Below, one piece after another: positions 1-7,186 of a stretch of 48,260 bases of DNA. Source of the stretch: Solirubrobacterales bacterium. Its GTDB lineage: Bacteria; Actinomycetota; Thermoleophilia; Solirubrobacterales; Solirubrobacteraceae. Position 1 is the stretch's first letter. Each line of letters opens with the position of its first letter. A program made the translations under genes and the position numbers. The DNA lies in contig PKXY01000021.1 in assembly GCA_003132505.1 (NCBI GenBank), positions 1 to 48,260 of the forward strand. The letters run 5' to 3'. The notes under the pieces are model-generated. The model saw only the letters and a program-made list of their open reading frames with translations, was not told the origin of the DNA and searched no databases.

Positions 1-47
1 CGGTCGGTGCATGCACCGACCGGGGCCTCGGCGCATGCGCCGAGGCC
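1..47. terminator. Two tandem perfect palindromes (candidate terminator)
   Basis: Positions 1-22 form a perfect 22-bp palindrome (arm CGGTCGGTGCA). Positions 24-47 form a perfect 24-bp palindrome (arm GGCCTCGGCGCA). Both are centred on GCATGC and only one base separates them. They begin at the last base of the minus-strand methyltransferase stop codon, so they are placed to end that transcript. There is no T tract; U-less hairpin terminators are known in actinobacteria. The window edge may cut off further copies. Confidence 0.6.
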
Positions 48-901
48 TAGCCACCCAGGCGGGTGCGCATCACCGCGATCGCCTCGGGGTTCGAGTCGAC
101 GAGCACATAGCGGCGGCCGAGCTCGGCGGCGACCGCTCCGAGCGTCCCCGAGCCGGCGAAGAAGTCGAGGCACCAGCCGCCGGGCGCTGAGGAGGCGGCG
201 ACGATCCGGCGCAGCACGCCCTCGGGCTTCTGGGTCGGGTAGCCGGTGCGCTCGCTGCCGTTCGTCGGCACGATCGTGTGCCACCAGGTGTCGGTCGGAC
301 GCTTGCCGCGCGCCGCCTGCTCGGCGCTCACGAGACCCGGGGCCATGTAGGGCTCGCGCTCGACGGCCTGCGCGTCGAATTGGTAGCGCTGTGGGTCGCG
401 GACGTAGACGAGGATCGTGTCGTGCTTGGCCGGCCAGCGGCGCGCCGGCTTGGCGCCGTAGTCGTAGGCCCAGATGATCTCGTTGAGGAAGCACTCGCGG
501 CCGAAGATCTCGTCGAGCGCGACCTTGACGTAGTGCGCCTCGCGGTAGTCGAGGTGGACGTAGAGCGTGCCCTCGCCGGCGAGCAGCTCGCGCGCGCGCT
601 CGAGCTTCGGTGCGAGAAACGTCGGGTAGTTCTCGAAGCTGTCGGCGTATGACATGTCGCTGACGGCGGTGGCGGCGTAGCGGCGGCCGCCGAACCCGCG
701 GCGGACGGCGGTCTCGTCGCGCGCGACGGTGATGCGGCGGGCGCGCCGGGTCGCACCGGTGTTGAACGGCGGGTCGATGTAGATCAAATCGAACGCGCCC
801 GCCGGCAGGCGGGGCAGCACCAGCTCGGCGTCGGCCTCGATCACGAGGTCGTCGTCGAGCTCGATCTGATCGTCGAGGTCGGCCGAGGTGAGCAAGCGCA
901 T
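47..901 (-). CDS. Orphan beta-class DNA methyltransferase (N4-cytosine/N6-adenine)
   Basis: 284 aa. It should transfer a methyl group from AdoMet to an exocyclic amine of A or C in DNA. The catalytic motif IDPPFNTG lies near residues 40-48, and the AdoMet-binding motif DFFAGSGT near residues 243-250. Catalytic motif first and AdoMet motif last is the beta-class order, with target recognition in between (about 60-215). The length fits a compact single-domain enzyme. No restriction endonuclease or specificity gene is adjacent, so it is probably a solitary methylase for epigenetic or cell-cycle use, although the neighbouring DNA is cut off by the window. The ATG start is favoured because a TACGCT hexamer lies 8 nt upstream. 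Family call is secure; target base and site are unknown. Confidence 0.87.
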   Translation of the reverse strand: MRLLTSADLDDQIELDDDLVIEADAELVLPRLPAGAFDLIYIDPPFNTGATRRARRITVARDETAVRRGFGGRRYAATAVSDMSYADSFENYPTFLAPKLERARELLAGEGTLYVHLDYREAHYVKVALDEIFGRECFLNEIIWAYDYGAKPARRWPAKHDTILVYVRDPQRYQFDAQAVEREPYMAPGLVSAEQAARGKRPTDTWWHTIVPTNGSERTGYPTQKPEGVLRRIVAASSAPGGWCLDFFAGSGTLGAVAAELGRRYVLVDSNPEAIAVMRTRLGG

Positions 902-909
902 GCGCTGCG

Positions 910-915
910 AGCGTA
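910..915 (-). promoter_or_regulatory. -10 of the methyltransferase gene
   Basis: TACGCT on the minus strand ends 8 nt before the ATG at 901. This is the spacing seen at several other genes here and suggests a leaderless or nearly leaderless mRNA. No clear -35 is visible. Confidence 0.4.
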
Positions 916-944
916 GGGCGCGGCGGGTGGTCGTGCGCGCTGGC

Positions 945-950
945 TAACCT
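945..950 (+). promoter_or_regulatory. -10 of the VKOR gene
   Basis: TAACCT lies 9 nt before the ATG at 960. An overlapping TACGAT at 950-955 is an alternative. Either would give almost no 5' leader. Confidence 0.35.
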
Positions 951-959
951 ACGATCGAG

Positions 960-1400
960 ATGAGCGAGCGGGTCCTCTGGCGTGCGATGGTCGTGCTCGG
1001 CGTGATCGGCCTGGGCGTCGCGATCTATTTGACGGTGGTCCACTACGGCCACCTGACGGTGCTCTGTGCTGCGAAGAACAACCCTTGCGCACAGGTTCAG
1101 TCGTCGATCTACTCGCACGTCCTCGGGATCCCGGTGGCCCTGCTGGGCCTGATCGGCTACGTCCTGATCCTCGCTTCGCTGCTGACGCCGGCCAGCGAGC
1201 TGAGCCGCGCAGCGACGCTCGGCGTGACGCTGTTCGGCTTCGTCTTCAGCGGCTATCTGACCTACCGCGAGGTCTTCACGCTGAAGGAGATCTGCGAGTG
1301 GTGCGTTTCGAGCGCGGTGCTGATGACGCTGCTGCTGATCGGAGCGGCGATCCGCTACCTGCGCGGCGGGGCGCCGTCGCCGGTCGGCGGCGGCTCGTAG
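960..1400 (+). CDS. Vitamin K epoxide reductase (VKOR) family protein
   Basis: 146 aa polytopic membrane protein. Bacterial VKORs re-oxidise DsbA-type thioredoxins and pass electrons to quinone, sustaining disulfide formation outside the membrane. Visible hallmarks are about four hydrophobic helices, a loop cysteine pair (C36 and C43) followed by the conserved serine region, and the redox CEWC motif near residue 118. The partner DsbA-like protein is encoded at 3221-4081 on the same strand, but two minus-strand glycosyltransferase genes separate the pair. The 3' end overlaps the convergent sugar transferase gene by 46 nt. Family identity is firm. Confidence 0.9.
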   Translation: MSERVLWRAMVVLGVIGLGVAIYLTVVHYGHLTVLCAAKNNPCAQVQSSIYSHVLGIPVALLGLIGYVLILASLLTPASELSRAATLGVTLFGFVFSGYLTYREVFTLKEICEWCVSSAVLMTLLLIGAAIRYLRGGAPSPVGGGS

Positions 1401-1999
1401 CCCGCGACCGGCGGCAGGTCCCAGCCGCCCGTGTCGCCGCGGTAGAGATCGCCGCCGTGGAGCAGCATCGGCAGCGTGCGGGCGATGATCCGCAGGTCGA
1501 GCGCCAGCGAGCGGTGCTCGATGTAGTAGAGATCGAGCTCAATCCGCTGACCCCACGGCAGCGCGGCACGCCCGTTGACCTGCGCCCAGCCGGTGATCCC
1601 GGGACGGATCGCGAGGCGGCCGAGCTGGCGCTCGCTGTAGACGGCGACCTGCTCGGGCACCGTCGGCCGCGGGCCGATCAGCGACATCTCGCCGCGCAGG
1701 ACGTTCCAGAGGTTCGGCAGCTCGTCAAGCGAGGTCCGCCGCAGCAGCGCGCCGACGCGCGTGATCCGTGGATCGCCGGCGTCGACCCAGAGCCCGGCGC
1801 CAAGCCGCTCGGCGCCCGCGACCATCGTGCGCAGCTTGAGCACGTCGAACTCGGCGCCGTCGCGCCCGACGCGCCGCTGGCGGTAGATCACGCCGCCGCG
1901 CGACTCGATCGCGATCGCGATCGCGGCGAGTAGAACGAGTGGCGATGCGAGCGCCAGCGCGGTTGCGGAGGCGGCGACGTCGATCGCGCGGCGGATCAA
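1355..1999 (-). CDS. Bacterial sugar transferase (polyprenyl-phosphate hexose-1-P transferase)
   Basis: 214 aa from the chosen start. Enzymes of this family load the first sugar-1-phosphate onto undecaprenyl phosphate to begin a polysaccharide repeat unit. There is an N-terminal membrane helix, then the family core: VIYRQRRVGRDG, FDVLKLRTM, RTSLDELPNLWNVLRGEMSLIGPRP and RPGITGWAQVNGR. It is short and lacks the extra N-terminal helices of WcaJ-type enzymes. The start is set by a GGAGGG ribosome-binding site 6 nt upstream of TTG(1999), which overlaps the stop of the upstream glycosyltransferase (TTGA). Upstream in-frame starts would only lengthen the N terminus without family support. The two genes are translationally coupled. 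Confidence 0.88.
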   Translation of the reverse strand: MIRRAIDVAASATALALASPLVLLAAIAIAIESRGGVIYRQRRVGRDGAEFDVLKLRTMVAGAERLGAGLWVDAGDPRITRVGALLRRTSLDELPNLWNVLRGEMSLIGPRPTVPEQVAVYSERQLGRLAIRPGITGWAQVNGRAALPWGQRIELDLYYIEHRSLALDLRIIARTLPMLLHGGDLYRGDTGGWDLPPVAGYEPPPTGDGAPPRR

Positions 2000-3135
2000 C
2001 GCGTTCCCTCCGGAGCTTCCCACCAGGTTGGCGTCTCGCGGGTCAGGTAGTCCCACAGGCCCAGCGTGATCGCGGCGTTCATCGCGACGTAGTAGCGGGC
2101 CACGCGGAGGATGCGAACGCGCGCGATGCCGGAGAGTGCCGCAGCGAGGAGCAGCGCGAGCTGAAGGCCGAAGCAGACGTCGTAGACGGCGCCACGGCCG
2201 AGCAGCAGGGCGTTCGTCACGAAGGCGATCACGTGAAGGGCGCTCGCGCCGTAGCGGAGGACGCGGTGGCTGAGGATCATCAGGCTGTAGCGCAGTCCGT
2301 AGCCGGCCGGTGAGAGCATGCCGCCGCGCAGGACCGTGACCCAGACGTGGCTCATGAAGCGGCGCTTGCGCGAGAATTCACCGCCGATCGAGGGAACCAT
2401 CTTCTCGACGGCGAGCGCTTCCGACACGTACACCGCTCGCAGGCCCTGCTTGACCATGTGGAACGGCAGGTAGATGTCGTGATCCATCCGGGGATCGATC
2501 ACGAGGTAGGCGGCGCGGCGCGTCGCATGGATGCCGCCGTTGCCGGCGGTGACCGAGCGCACCCGCGACTCGAGCGTGCGCACCGCCATCTCGTAGCGCC
2601 AGTAGAGCCCCTCCTGGTTATCGGCCCGCGGGCCCTCGCCGGCCTGGACGAAGCGGACCTGGCCACAGGCGTAGCCGACCTGCGGATCGGCGAACGCCTC
2701 AGCGAGCCGCGCGAGCGAATCGCGCTCGAGCGCGACGTTGGCGTCGGAGAAGACGAGCAGTTCGCCGCTCGATGCCGCCACGCCGGCGTCGAGCGCGGGG
2801 ATCTTGCCGCGGCGATCGAGGTCGAGCACCACGTCGGCCCCGGCTTCGCGCGCGCAGGCGGCCGTGGCGTCGCTGCATCCGTCGGCGCAGACGATCAGCT
2901 CGAGGCGATCGCGCGGCCAGTCGAGCGTCAGCGCGTTTGCCACCTTGGCGGCGATCACAGACTCCTCGTTGTGCGCCGCGACGATCAGCGAGACGCTCGG
3001 CGGGCTTGCGACGCCGGCCGCCTTCGGGGCGTCTGGCGTCAGTCGCGCCAGGACGAGCAGCACGAGCGGATAGCCGAGCTGTGCGTAGACGAGCAGGCCG
3101 GCACTGGCCCAGAAGATCACCTCGACGGCGGTCAC
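1996..3135 (-). CDS. Membrane family 2 glycosyltransferase
   Basis: 379 aa from GTG(3135). It is predicted to polymerise or add sugars at the inner membrane face from nucleotide sugars. Layout: an N-terminal membrane helix, a GT-A domain opening with SLIVAAHNEES, the metal-binding FSDAN, an acceptor-side MDHDIYLP segment and a KRRFMSHVW motif comparable to Q/RxxRW of processive enzymes, then three or four C-terminal membrane helices. The gene is coupled to the sugar transferase that follows. GTG(3135) is preferred because the protein then begins directly with the first membrane helix; GTG or ATG starts further upstream approach the divergent DsbA promoter. The substrate is not predictable. 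Confidence 0.85.
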   Translation of the reverse strand: MTAVEVIFWASAGLLVYAQLGYPLVLLVLARLTPDAPKAAGVASPPSVSLIVAAHNEESVIAAKVANALTLDWPRDRLELIVCADGCSDATAACAREAGADVVLDLDRRGKIPALDAGVAASSGELLVFSDANVALERDSLARLAEAFADPQVGYACGQVRFVQAGEGPRADNQEGLYWRYEMAVRTLESRVRSVTAGNGGIHATRRAAYLVIDPRMDHDIYLPFHMVKQGLRAVYVSEALAVEKMVPSIGGEFSRKRRFMSHVWVTVLRGGMLSPAGYGLRYSLMILSHRVLRYGASALHVIAFVTNALLLGRGAVYDVCFGLQLALLLAAALSGIARVRILRVARYYVAMNAAITLGLWDYLTRETPTWWEAPEGTR

Positions 3136-3207
3136 GCAGCGATTCTCCCGCACCGCCGAGGCGCTGGTCGCCAACTTGCGGGCTTATCCCAGCCAAAGCT
3201 CCGTGAC

Positions 3208-3213
3208 TAGACT
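3208..3213 (+). promoter_or_regulatory. -10 of the DsbA-like gene (leaderless)
   Basis: TAGACT is followed by exactly 7 nt and the GTG start at 3221. Transcription would therefore begin at or next to the start codon. Confidence 0.5.
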
Positions 3214-3220
3214 GCCCGAG

Positions 3221-4081
3221 GTGGCAAGCCGGAAAGAGCAGAAAGAGGCTGCGCGCCGGGCGCGCGAGCAGCGCGTCGCGGCGATGAAGGCCTCGCAGTC
3301 GCGGCGCAACCGCACCTACCTGCTCGGTGGCGTCCTCGCGGTCGTGATCGCTGCCGCCGCGGTGCTGATCCTCGTCAGTTCCTCGGGCAATGGCGGCGGC
3401 GCGGGAAGCGTGCTGACGCCGAAGGCGAACGAGGAGTACTACACCCCGACACAGGCAAAGGCGGACGCCAAGCAACTGCTCAACGGCATCCCCGAGAACG
3501 GCAACGTGCTCGGCGACCCGAACGCGCCGGTGACGATCACCGAGTACGGCGACCTCGTCTGCAGCACCTGCGACGAGTTTGCCGTCACATCCGAGCCATT
3601 GCTGATCGCCGACGACGTGCGCGACGGCAAGGCGAAGCTCGTCTACCGGGCGACCGAGACATCGAGCGGCTACGCAAACGGCAGCGAGTTCGTGAACACG
3701 CAGGTCGCAGCGCGGGCGGCCGGCCTGCAGCAGAAGGAGTGGTACTTCCTCATCATTCTCTACGACGAGCAGCCGCACCTCATCAACGGCCAGTCCGCCG
3801 AGACCGAGAAGTACGTCACGACCGCCTATCTCCAGAATCGCGCGGCACAGGTTCCCGGCCTCAACCTGATCAAGTGGCAGGAGAATCTGGTCAACCCGAC
3901 GCTGATCAACGACGTACACGCGGATCTCACAGCCGCCAACCAGCTCGGCGTCGAGACCACGCCGACGGTCTTCGTCAAGGGTCCGAAGGGCAACATCTGG
4001 TGGGACAAGGGACAGGACACTCTGCCGACCACGAACACGGCACTCAGTCAGCTCCAGTCGCTGGTCAAGCGGGTCAGCTGA
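3221..4081 (+). CDS. Membrane-anchored DsbA/thioredoxin-fold oxidoreductase
   Basis: 286 aa. A basic cytoplasmic N terminus rich in K, R and E is followed by one membrane anchor (about residues 35-60) and an extracytoplasmic DsbA-like domain. That domain has a CSTC active site in the context DPNAPVTITEYGDLVCSTC and a cis-proline loop in TTPTVFVKG. It should oxidise cysteines in exported proteins and be recharged by the VKOR encoded at 960-1400. The GTG(3221) start is supported by a TAGACT hexamer 7 nt upstream; the open frame upstream of it is not credible coding. The gene ends convergently, 8 nt into the tail of the minus-strand glycosyltransferase. Confidence 0.88.
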   Translation: MASRKEQKEAARRAREQRVAAMKASQSRRNRTYLLGGVLAVVIAAAAVLILVSSSGNGGGAGSVLTPKANEEYYTPTQAKADAKQLLNGIPENGNVLGDPNAPVTITEYGDLVCSTCDEFAVTSEPLLIADDVRDGKAKLVYRATETSSGYANGSEFVNTQVAARAAGLQQKEWYFLIILYDEQPHLINGQSAETEKYVTTAYLQNRAAQVPGLNLIKWQENLVNPTLINDVHADLTAANQLGVETTPTVFVKGPKGNIWWDKGQDTLPTTNTALSQLQSLVKRVS

Positions 4082-5162
4082 CGAGCGTCGCGTAGAGCGC
4101 CGCGGTCTGTGAGGCGACGCGCTCCCACGAAGCGGCGCCCGCGGCAAGAGCACTGGCGGCGGCGGCGAGGCGCTCGCGCTCGCCGGCGGCGGCGAGCAGC
4201 TCGACAAGCGCGGCGTGGAGCGCCGGCGCGTCAGCGGGCGGAACCAGACGCGCGGCACCGGCCTGCGCAACCTCGCCAAAGCCGCCGACGTCGCTGGCCA
4301 GGATCGGCGTGGCGAACCCGAGCGCCGTTGCAAGCACGCCCGACTGCTCGATCTCGCGGTAGGGCAGCACGACGAGATCGGCGCGGCGAAAGCACGCCGC
4401 GAGCTCGAGGTCGCTGACGTAGCGCGGCACCCAGCGGACGCCCGCACCGGCGCTCGCGCGCAGCCGCGAGACGTCGAAGCGGGGACGGCCGACGACCCAC
4501 AACTCGGCGTCCGCGATGCCGTTCCAGGCCTCGAGCAGGACGTCGAGGCCCTTGTAGGGGCGGAGTAGGCCGAAGTAGAGCACGACGGGCATCGTGGTTG
4601 GGGTGAGCTCGGGCGGAAGTGGCGCCTGCGGCAGCTGTGCGAGGTGGGCGAATGCGCCGTGGGGGATCACGTGGACCCGCGCCGGGTCGAGGCATGCGTC
4701 GTCGATCAAGCGCGCGCGACCTGCCTGCGAGTGGGCAATGACGGCATCGAACTCCCCGTAGAGGCGCCGCTGAGCGCCGTGCGAGCCGGCGACGCGCTCG
4801 CGGGGCAGGATGTCGTGGGCGGTGATCACCAGCGGCCGCCCGCGCGGGAGCAGATGCCGGTCGACCCCTGGCAGGGGCAGCCACTGGAAGTGCACCACGT
4901 CGGCCTCACGCGCGGCGGCGCGGTAGCGCAGCATGTTCGGAACGTGCTCGGCAAGGCGGACCGCGCGCCGTGCGCGGCCGGCACCGCCGGCAGCGCGATA
5001 GAAGAGCTCGCGCCGCACGTAGCCGGCCGGTTCCGGCACGAGACCGTAGGCAAAGCGGCTCGTTATGAGCTCCACGTCGACGCCACAGGCTGCGAGCGCA
5101 GCGCAGAGCGCGTGGTCGTAGGCCGGCGTGTAGGCCGGCGGATCGACGACGTGAACCCTCAC
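4074..5162 (-). CDS. Family 4 (GT-B) glycosyltransferase
   Basis: 362 aa, cytoplasmic. The fold is recognisable from the N-terminal VHVVDPPAYTPAYDHALCAALAACG region, the hinge segment VLYFGLLRPYKGLDVLLEAW, the sugar-nucleotide region ADLVVLPYREIEQSGVLATALGFATPILASDVGGF (a variant of the E-x7-E motif), and the usual C-terminal helix. It probably adds a sugar to a lipid-linked or cell-surface glycan. It is divergent from the next glycosyltransferase with only 18 nt between starts. The GTG start is supported by TATTGT 7 nt upstream on the minus strand. Confidence 0.86.
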   Translation of the reverse strand: MRVHVVDPPAYTPAYDHALCAALAACGVDVELITSRFAYGLVPEPAGYVRRELFYRAAGGAGRARRAVRLAEHVPNMLRYRAAAREADVVHFQWLPLPGVDRHLLPRGRPLVITAHDILPRERVAGSHGAQRRLYGEFDAVIAHSQAGRARLIDDACLDPARVHVIPHGAFAHLAQLPQAPLPPELTPTTMPVVLYFGLLRPYKGLDVLLEAWNGIADAELWVVGRPRFDVSRLRASAGAGVRWVPRYVSDLELAACFRRADLVVLPYREIEQSGVLATALGFATPILASDVGGFGEVAQAGAARLVPPADAPALHAALVELLAAAGERERLAAAASALAAGAASWERVASQTAALYATLVS

Positions 5163-5169
5163 AGGCTCG

Positions 5170-5175
5170 ACAATA
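5170..5175 (-). promoter_or_regulatory. -10 of the family 4 glycosyltransferase gene
   Basis: TATTGT on the minus strand has 7 nt between it and GTG(5162). It lies inside the 18-nt gap between two divergent start codons, so both promoters must overlap here. Confidence 0.5.
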
Positions 5176-5180
5176 CGCGC

Positions 5181-6119
5181 GTGGCCGTCGAGATCTCCTA
5201 CTGCGTGTGCAATACCGAGGGTCGCTCGATGCTGCTGCGCAGCATTGCCGCCGTCGGAGCCGAGCGAGAGGTTGTGCCGTTCGAGACCGAGGTGCTGGTT
5301 CTTGACAATGGCTCGGACGATGGATCGGCCGAGGCCGTGCGGGACCTCGGCGGGGACATCGAGCTGATTGAGATCGCAGAGCGTAGGAGCAAGGCGGTCA
5401 ATGACAGCGAGCTGATGGAGCGCTCGCGCGGACGCTACTGCCTGCTGTTGAACGAGGACTCGGAGCTCTTGCCGGGTGCCAGCACGGCGCTTCGCGCCGC
5501 GCTGGAGGCCGATCCGCGCGCGGCTTGCGCCGTGGCCGTGCTGAAGCGGCCGGATGGGTTGGTTCAGCCTTCAGCCTGGCGGTTCCCGGGCGTTGGGAGC
5601 GCGCTTGCGCAGGCGCTCTTCCTGCATCGCTGGCTCGTGGTGCAGAGCAAGGGCTCGGCTGTGCGGCGGGTTGACTGGGGACAGTCGGCGGCGCTGCTGG
5701 TCCGCCGTGAGGCGGCTGAGCAGGTCGGCTGGATGGACGGCGCGTTCTTCGTCTACTCGGACGAGGTCGACTTCCAGAGGCGGCTTGCCGACGGCGGCTG
5801 GCGCGCGCTCTACGTGCCGCAGGCCGAGGCGATCCACCACGAGCAGCTTTCGACCGACGCCGTGCCCGAGCGGCGGATCGTCGAGCTCGCGCGCGGTCGC
5901 GACCGCTACATGCGAAAGCACCACGGCCGCGTCGCGGCGATGACCGTGCGCGGCCTGATCGCGTGGAGCTATCTGCTGCGGATGCTCGCAGCACCGGTGC
6001 TGCCGGGCCACGACTGGCGCCGCTACCGCCGCGACGTCACCGCGACCCTCTGGCCGTCCCGCGGCGAGGGGCTGTCGGAGGCAGCCGCCGCGCGCAACAA
6101 ACGAGCGGCACGCGGCTGA
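5181..6119 (+). CDS. Family 2 glycosyltransferase (rhamnosyltransferase-like)
   Basis: 312 aa. GT-A fold: an opening strand (VAVEISYCVCNTEGRSML), a nucleotide-binding stretch (TEVLVLDNGSDDGSAEAV), a metal-binding NEDSELL in place of the usual DxD, an acceptor region with DEVDFQRRLADGGW, and a basic C-terminal tail. The ED-containing metal site and the FFVYSDEVDF block are typical of GT2 enzymes that add rhamnose or similar sugars to surface polymers. No membrane segments beyond a weak one near 250-270. The GTG start gives a protein that begins directly at the first strand of the fold; longer starts would run into the divergent neighbour. The donor sugar is unknown. Confidence 0.84.
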   Translation: MAVEISYCVCNTEGRSMLLRSIAAVGAEREVVPFETEVLVLDNGSDDGSAEAVRDLGGDIELIEIAERRSKAVNDSELMERSRGRYCLLLNEDSELLPGASTALRAALEADPRAACAVAVLKRPDGLVQPSAWRFPGVGSALAQALFLHRWLVVQSKGSAVRRVDWGQSAALLVRREAAEQVGWMDGAFFVYSDEVDFQRRLADGGWRALYVPQAEAIHHEQLSTDAVPERRIVELARGRDRYMRKHHGRVAAMTVRGLIAWSYLLRMLAAPVLPGHDWRRYRRDVTATLWPSRGEGLSEAAAARNKRAARG

Positions 6120-6178
6120 CTAAGCTCCGAGGAGAGGCGCCGTCCCCGCGCCGGCAGTGGCGACTGCATGGAGGATCT

Positions 6179-7096
6179 ATGAAGGCAGTTCAGTTCGATC
6201 GATTCGGCGGACCCGAGGTTCTCGAGCTCCGCGACGTCCCGCGACCCGCGCCGGAGGCCGGCGAGGTGCTCATTGCGGTGAAGGCGGCGGCGATCAATCC
6301 GGGTGAGATCGCGATCAGGGAAGGCCTCCTCGAGTCGCGCTGGCCAACGCAGCTTCCCAGTGGGGAGGGCAGCGACCTGGCCGGCGTCGTCGAGAAGCTC
6401 GGTGAGGGCGAGAGCGAGTTCGCGATCGGCGACGAGGTGTGCGGCTGGACCGATCGACGGTGCAGTCACGCCGAGCTCGCCGCGGCGCCGACGCGCCAGC
6501 TCGCCGCCAAGCCGCCCGACGTCCCGTGGGAGGTCGCCGGGTCGCTCTTCGTCGCGCCGTTCGCGGCGTATGCGTCGGTCAGGGCGGTCGCGCTCGAGCC
6601 CGGCGAGGTCGTCGCCGTGTCGGCCGCCGCCGGTGGCGTCGGCTCGGTCGCCGTGCAGCTCGCGCTTCGCGCGGGCGCGACGGTGATCGGGCTCGCGAGC
6701 GAGCGCAACCATGCCTGGCTACGTGACAAGGGCGTGATTCCCCTCGCCTACGGCGACGGGCAGGCGGAGCGGGTCCGCGCGGCGAGCGACGGACAGCTCG
6801 ACGCCTTCATCGACACCTTCGGCGGCGGCTACGTCGATCTCGCGATCGAGCTCGGCGTCTCGCCGCAGCGCATCAACACGATCGCCGACTTTGCCGCCAT
6901 CGAGCGGCTCGGCGTGCACGGCGAGGGATCGATGTTGGTCGCGAACGTGGGGGTCCTGCGCGAGATCGTCGGACTCATCGCCGCGGGCGAGCTCGAGATC
7001 CCGATCGAGCGCACGTTCCCGCTCGCCGAGGTCCAGGAGGCCTACCGCGAGCTGGCCAAGCGCACGACGCGCGGCAAGATCGTGTTGCTCCCCTAG
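6179..7096 (+). CDS. MDR-family NADPH:quinone reductase-like oxidoreductase
   Basis: 305 aa zinc-independent medium-chain dehydrogenase/reductase. It has an N-terminal GroES-like domain (MKAVQFDRFGGPEVLEL, AAAINPGEIAIREG) and a Rossmann domain with a cofactor loop near SAAAGGVGSVAVQLALRAGA. The catalytic and structural zinc ligands of alcohol dehydrogenases are absent, which points to the quinone oxidoreductase/zeta-crystallin branch using NADPH. The start is well set: ATG with GGAGG 4 nt upstream. It stands alone between a glycosyltransferase gene and a convergent hydrolase gene, so a role in polysaccharide synthesis is not indicated. The physiological substrate is unknown. Confidence 0.87.
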   Translation: MKAVQFDRFGGPEVLELRDVPRPAPEAGEVLIAVKAAAINPGEIAIREGLLESRWPTQLPSGEGSDLAGVVEKLGEGESEFAIGDEVCGWTDRRCSHAELAAAPTRQLAAKPPDVPWEVAGSLFVAPFAAYASVRAVALEPGEVVAVSAAAGGVGSVAVQLALRAGATVIGLASERNHAWLRDKGVIPLAYGDGQAERVRAASDGQLDAFIDTFGGGYVDLAIELGVSPQRINTIADFAAIERLGVHGEGSMLVANVGVLREIVGLIAAGELEIPIERTFPLAEVQEAYRELAKRTTRGKIVLLP

Positions 7097-7109
7097 AGGC
7101 TGTCTGACA

Positions 7110-7129
7110 CCGCCACGCGCGTCTGGCGG
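7110..7129. terminator. Bidirectional hairpin between convergent genes
   Basis: CCGCCA (7110-7115) pairs with TGGCGG (7124-7129) across an 8-nt loop. It sits in the 90-nt gap between the 3' ends of the oxidoreductase and glycoside hydrolase genes. No T tract is seen. Confidence 0.45.
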
Positions 7130-7186
7130 CGGCGGCGGCTCCTCGTCGGCGAGGCACGGACGGAGGTCGAGCATCCCGGCGCGAGG

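Noticed and set aside
2226-2239. Partial parS-like sequence with CACGTGAA inside a glycosyltransferase gene
   Set aside because: Only about 10 of 14 bases agree with parS and it is in coding sequence far from parAB.
2699-4447. 582-codon minus-strand ORF across the DsbA-like gene
   Set aside because: Overlaps three real genes in other frames and has no recognisable domain.
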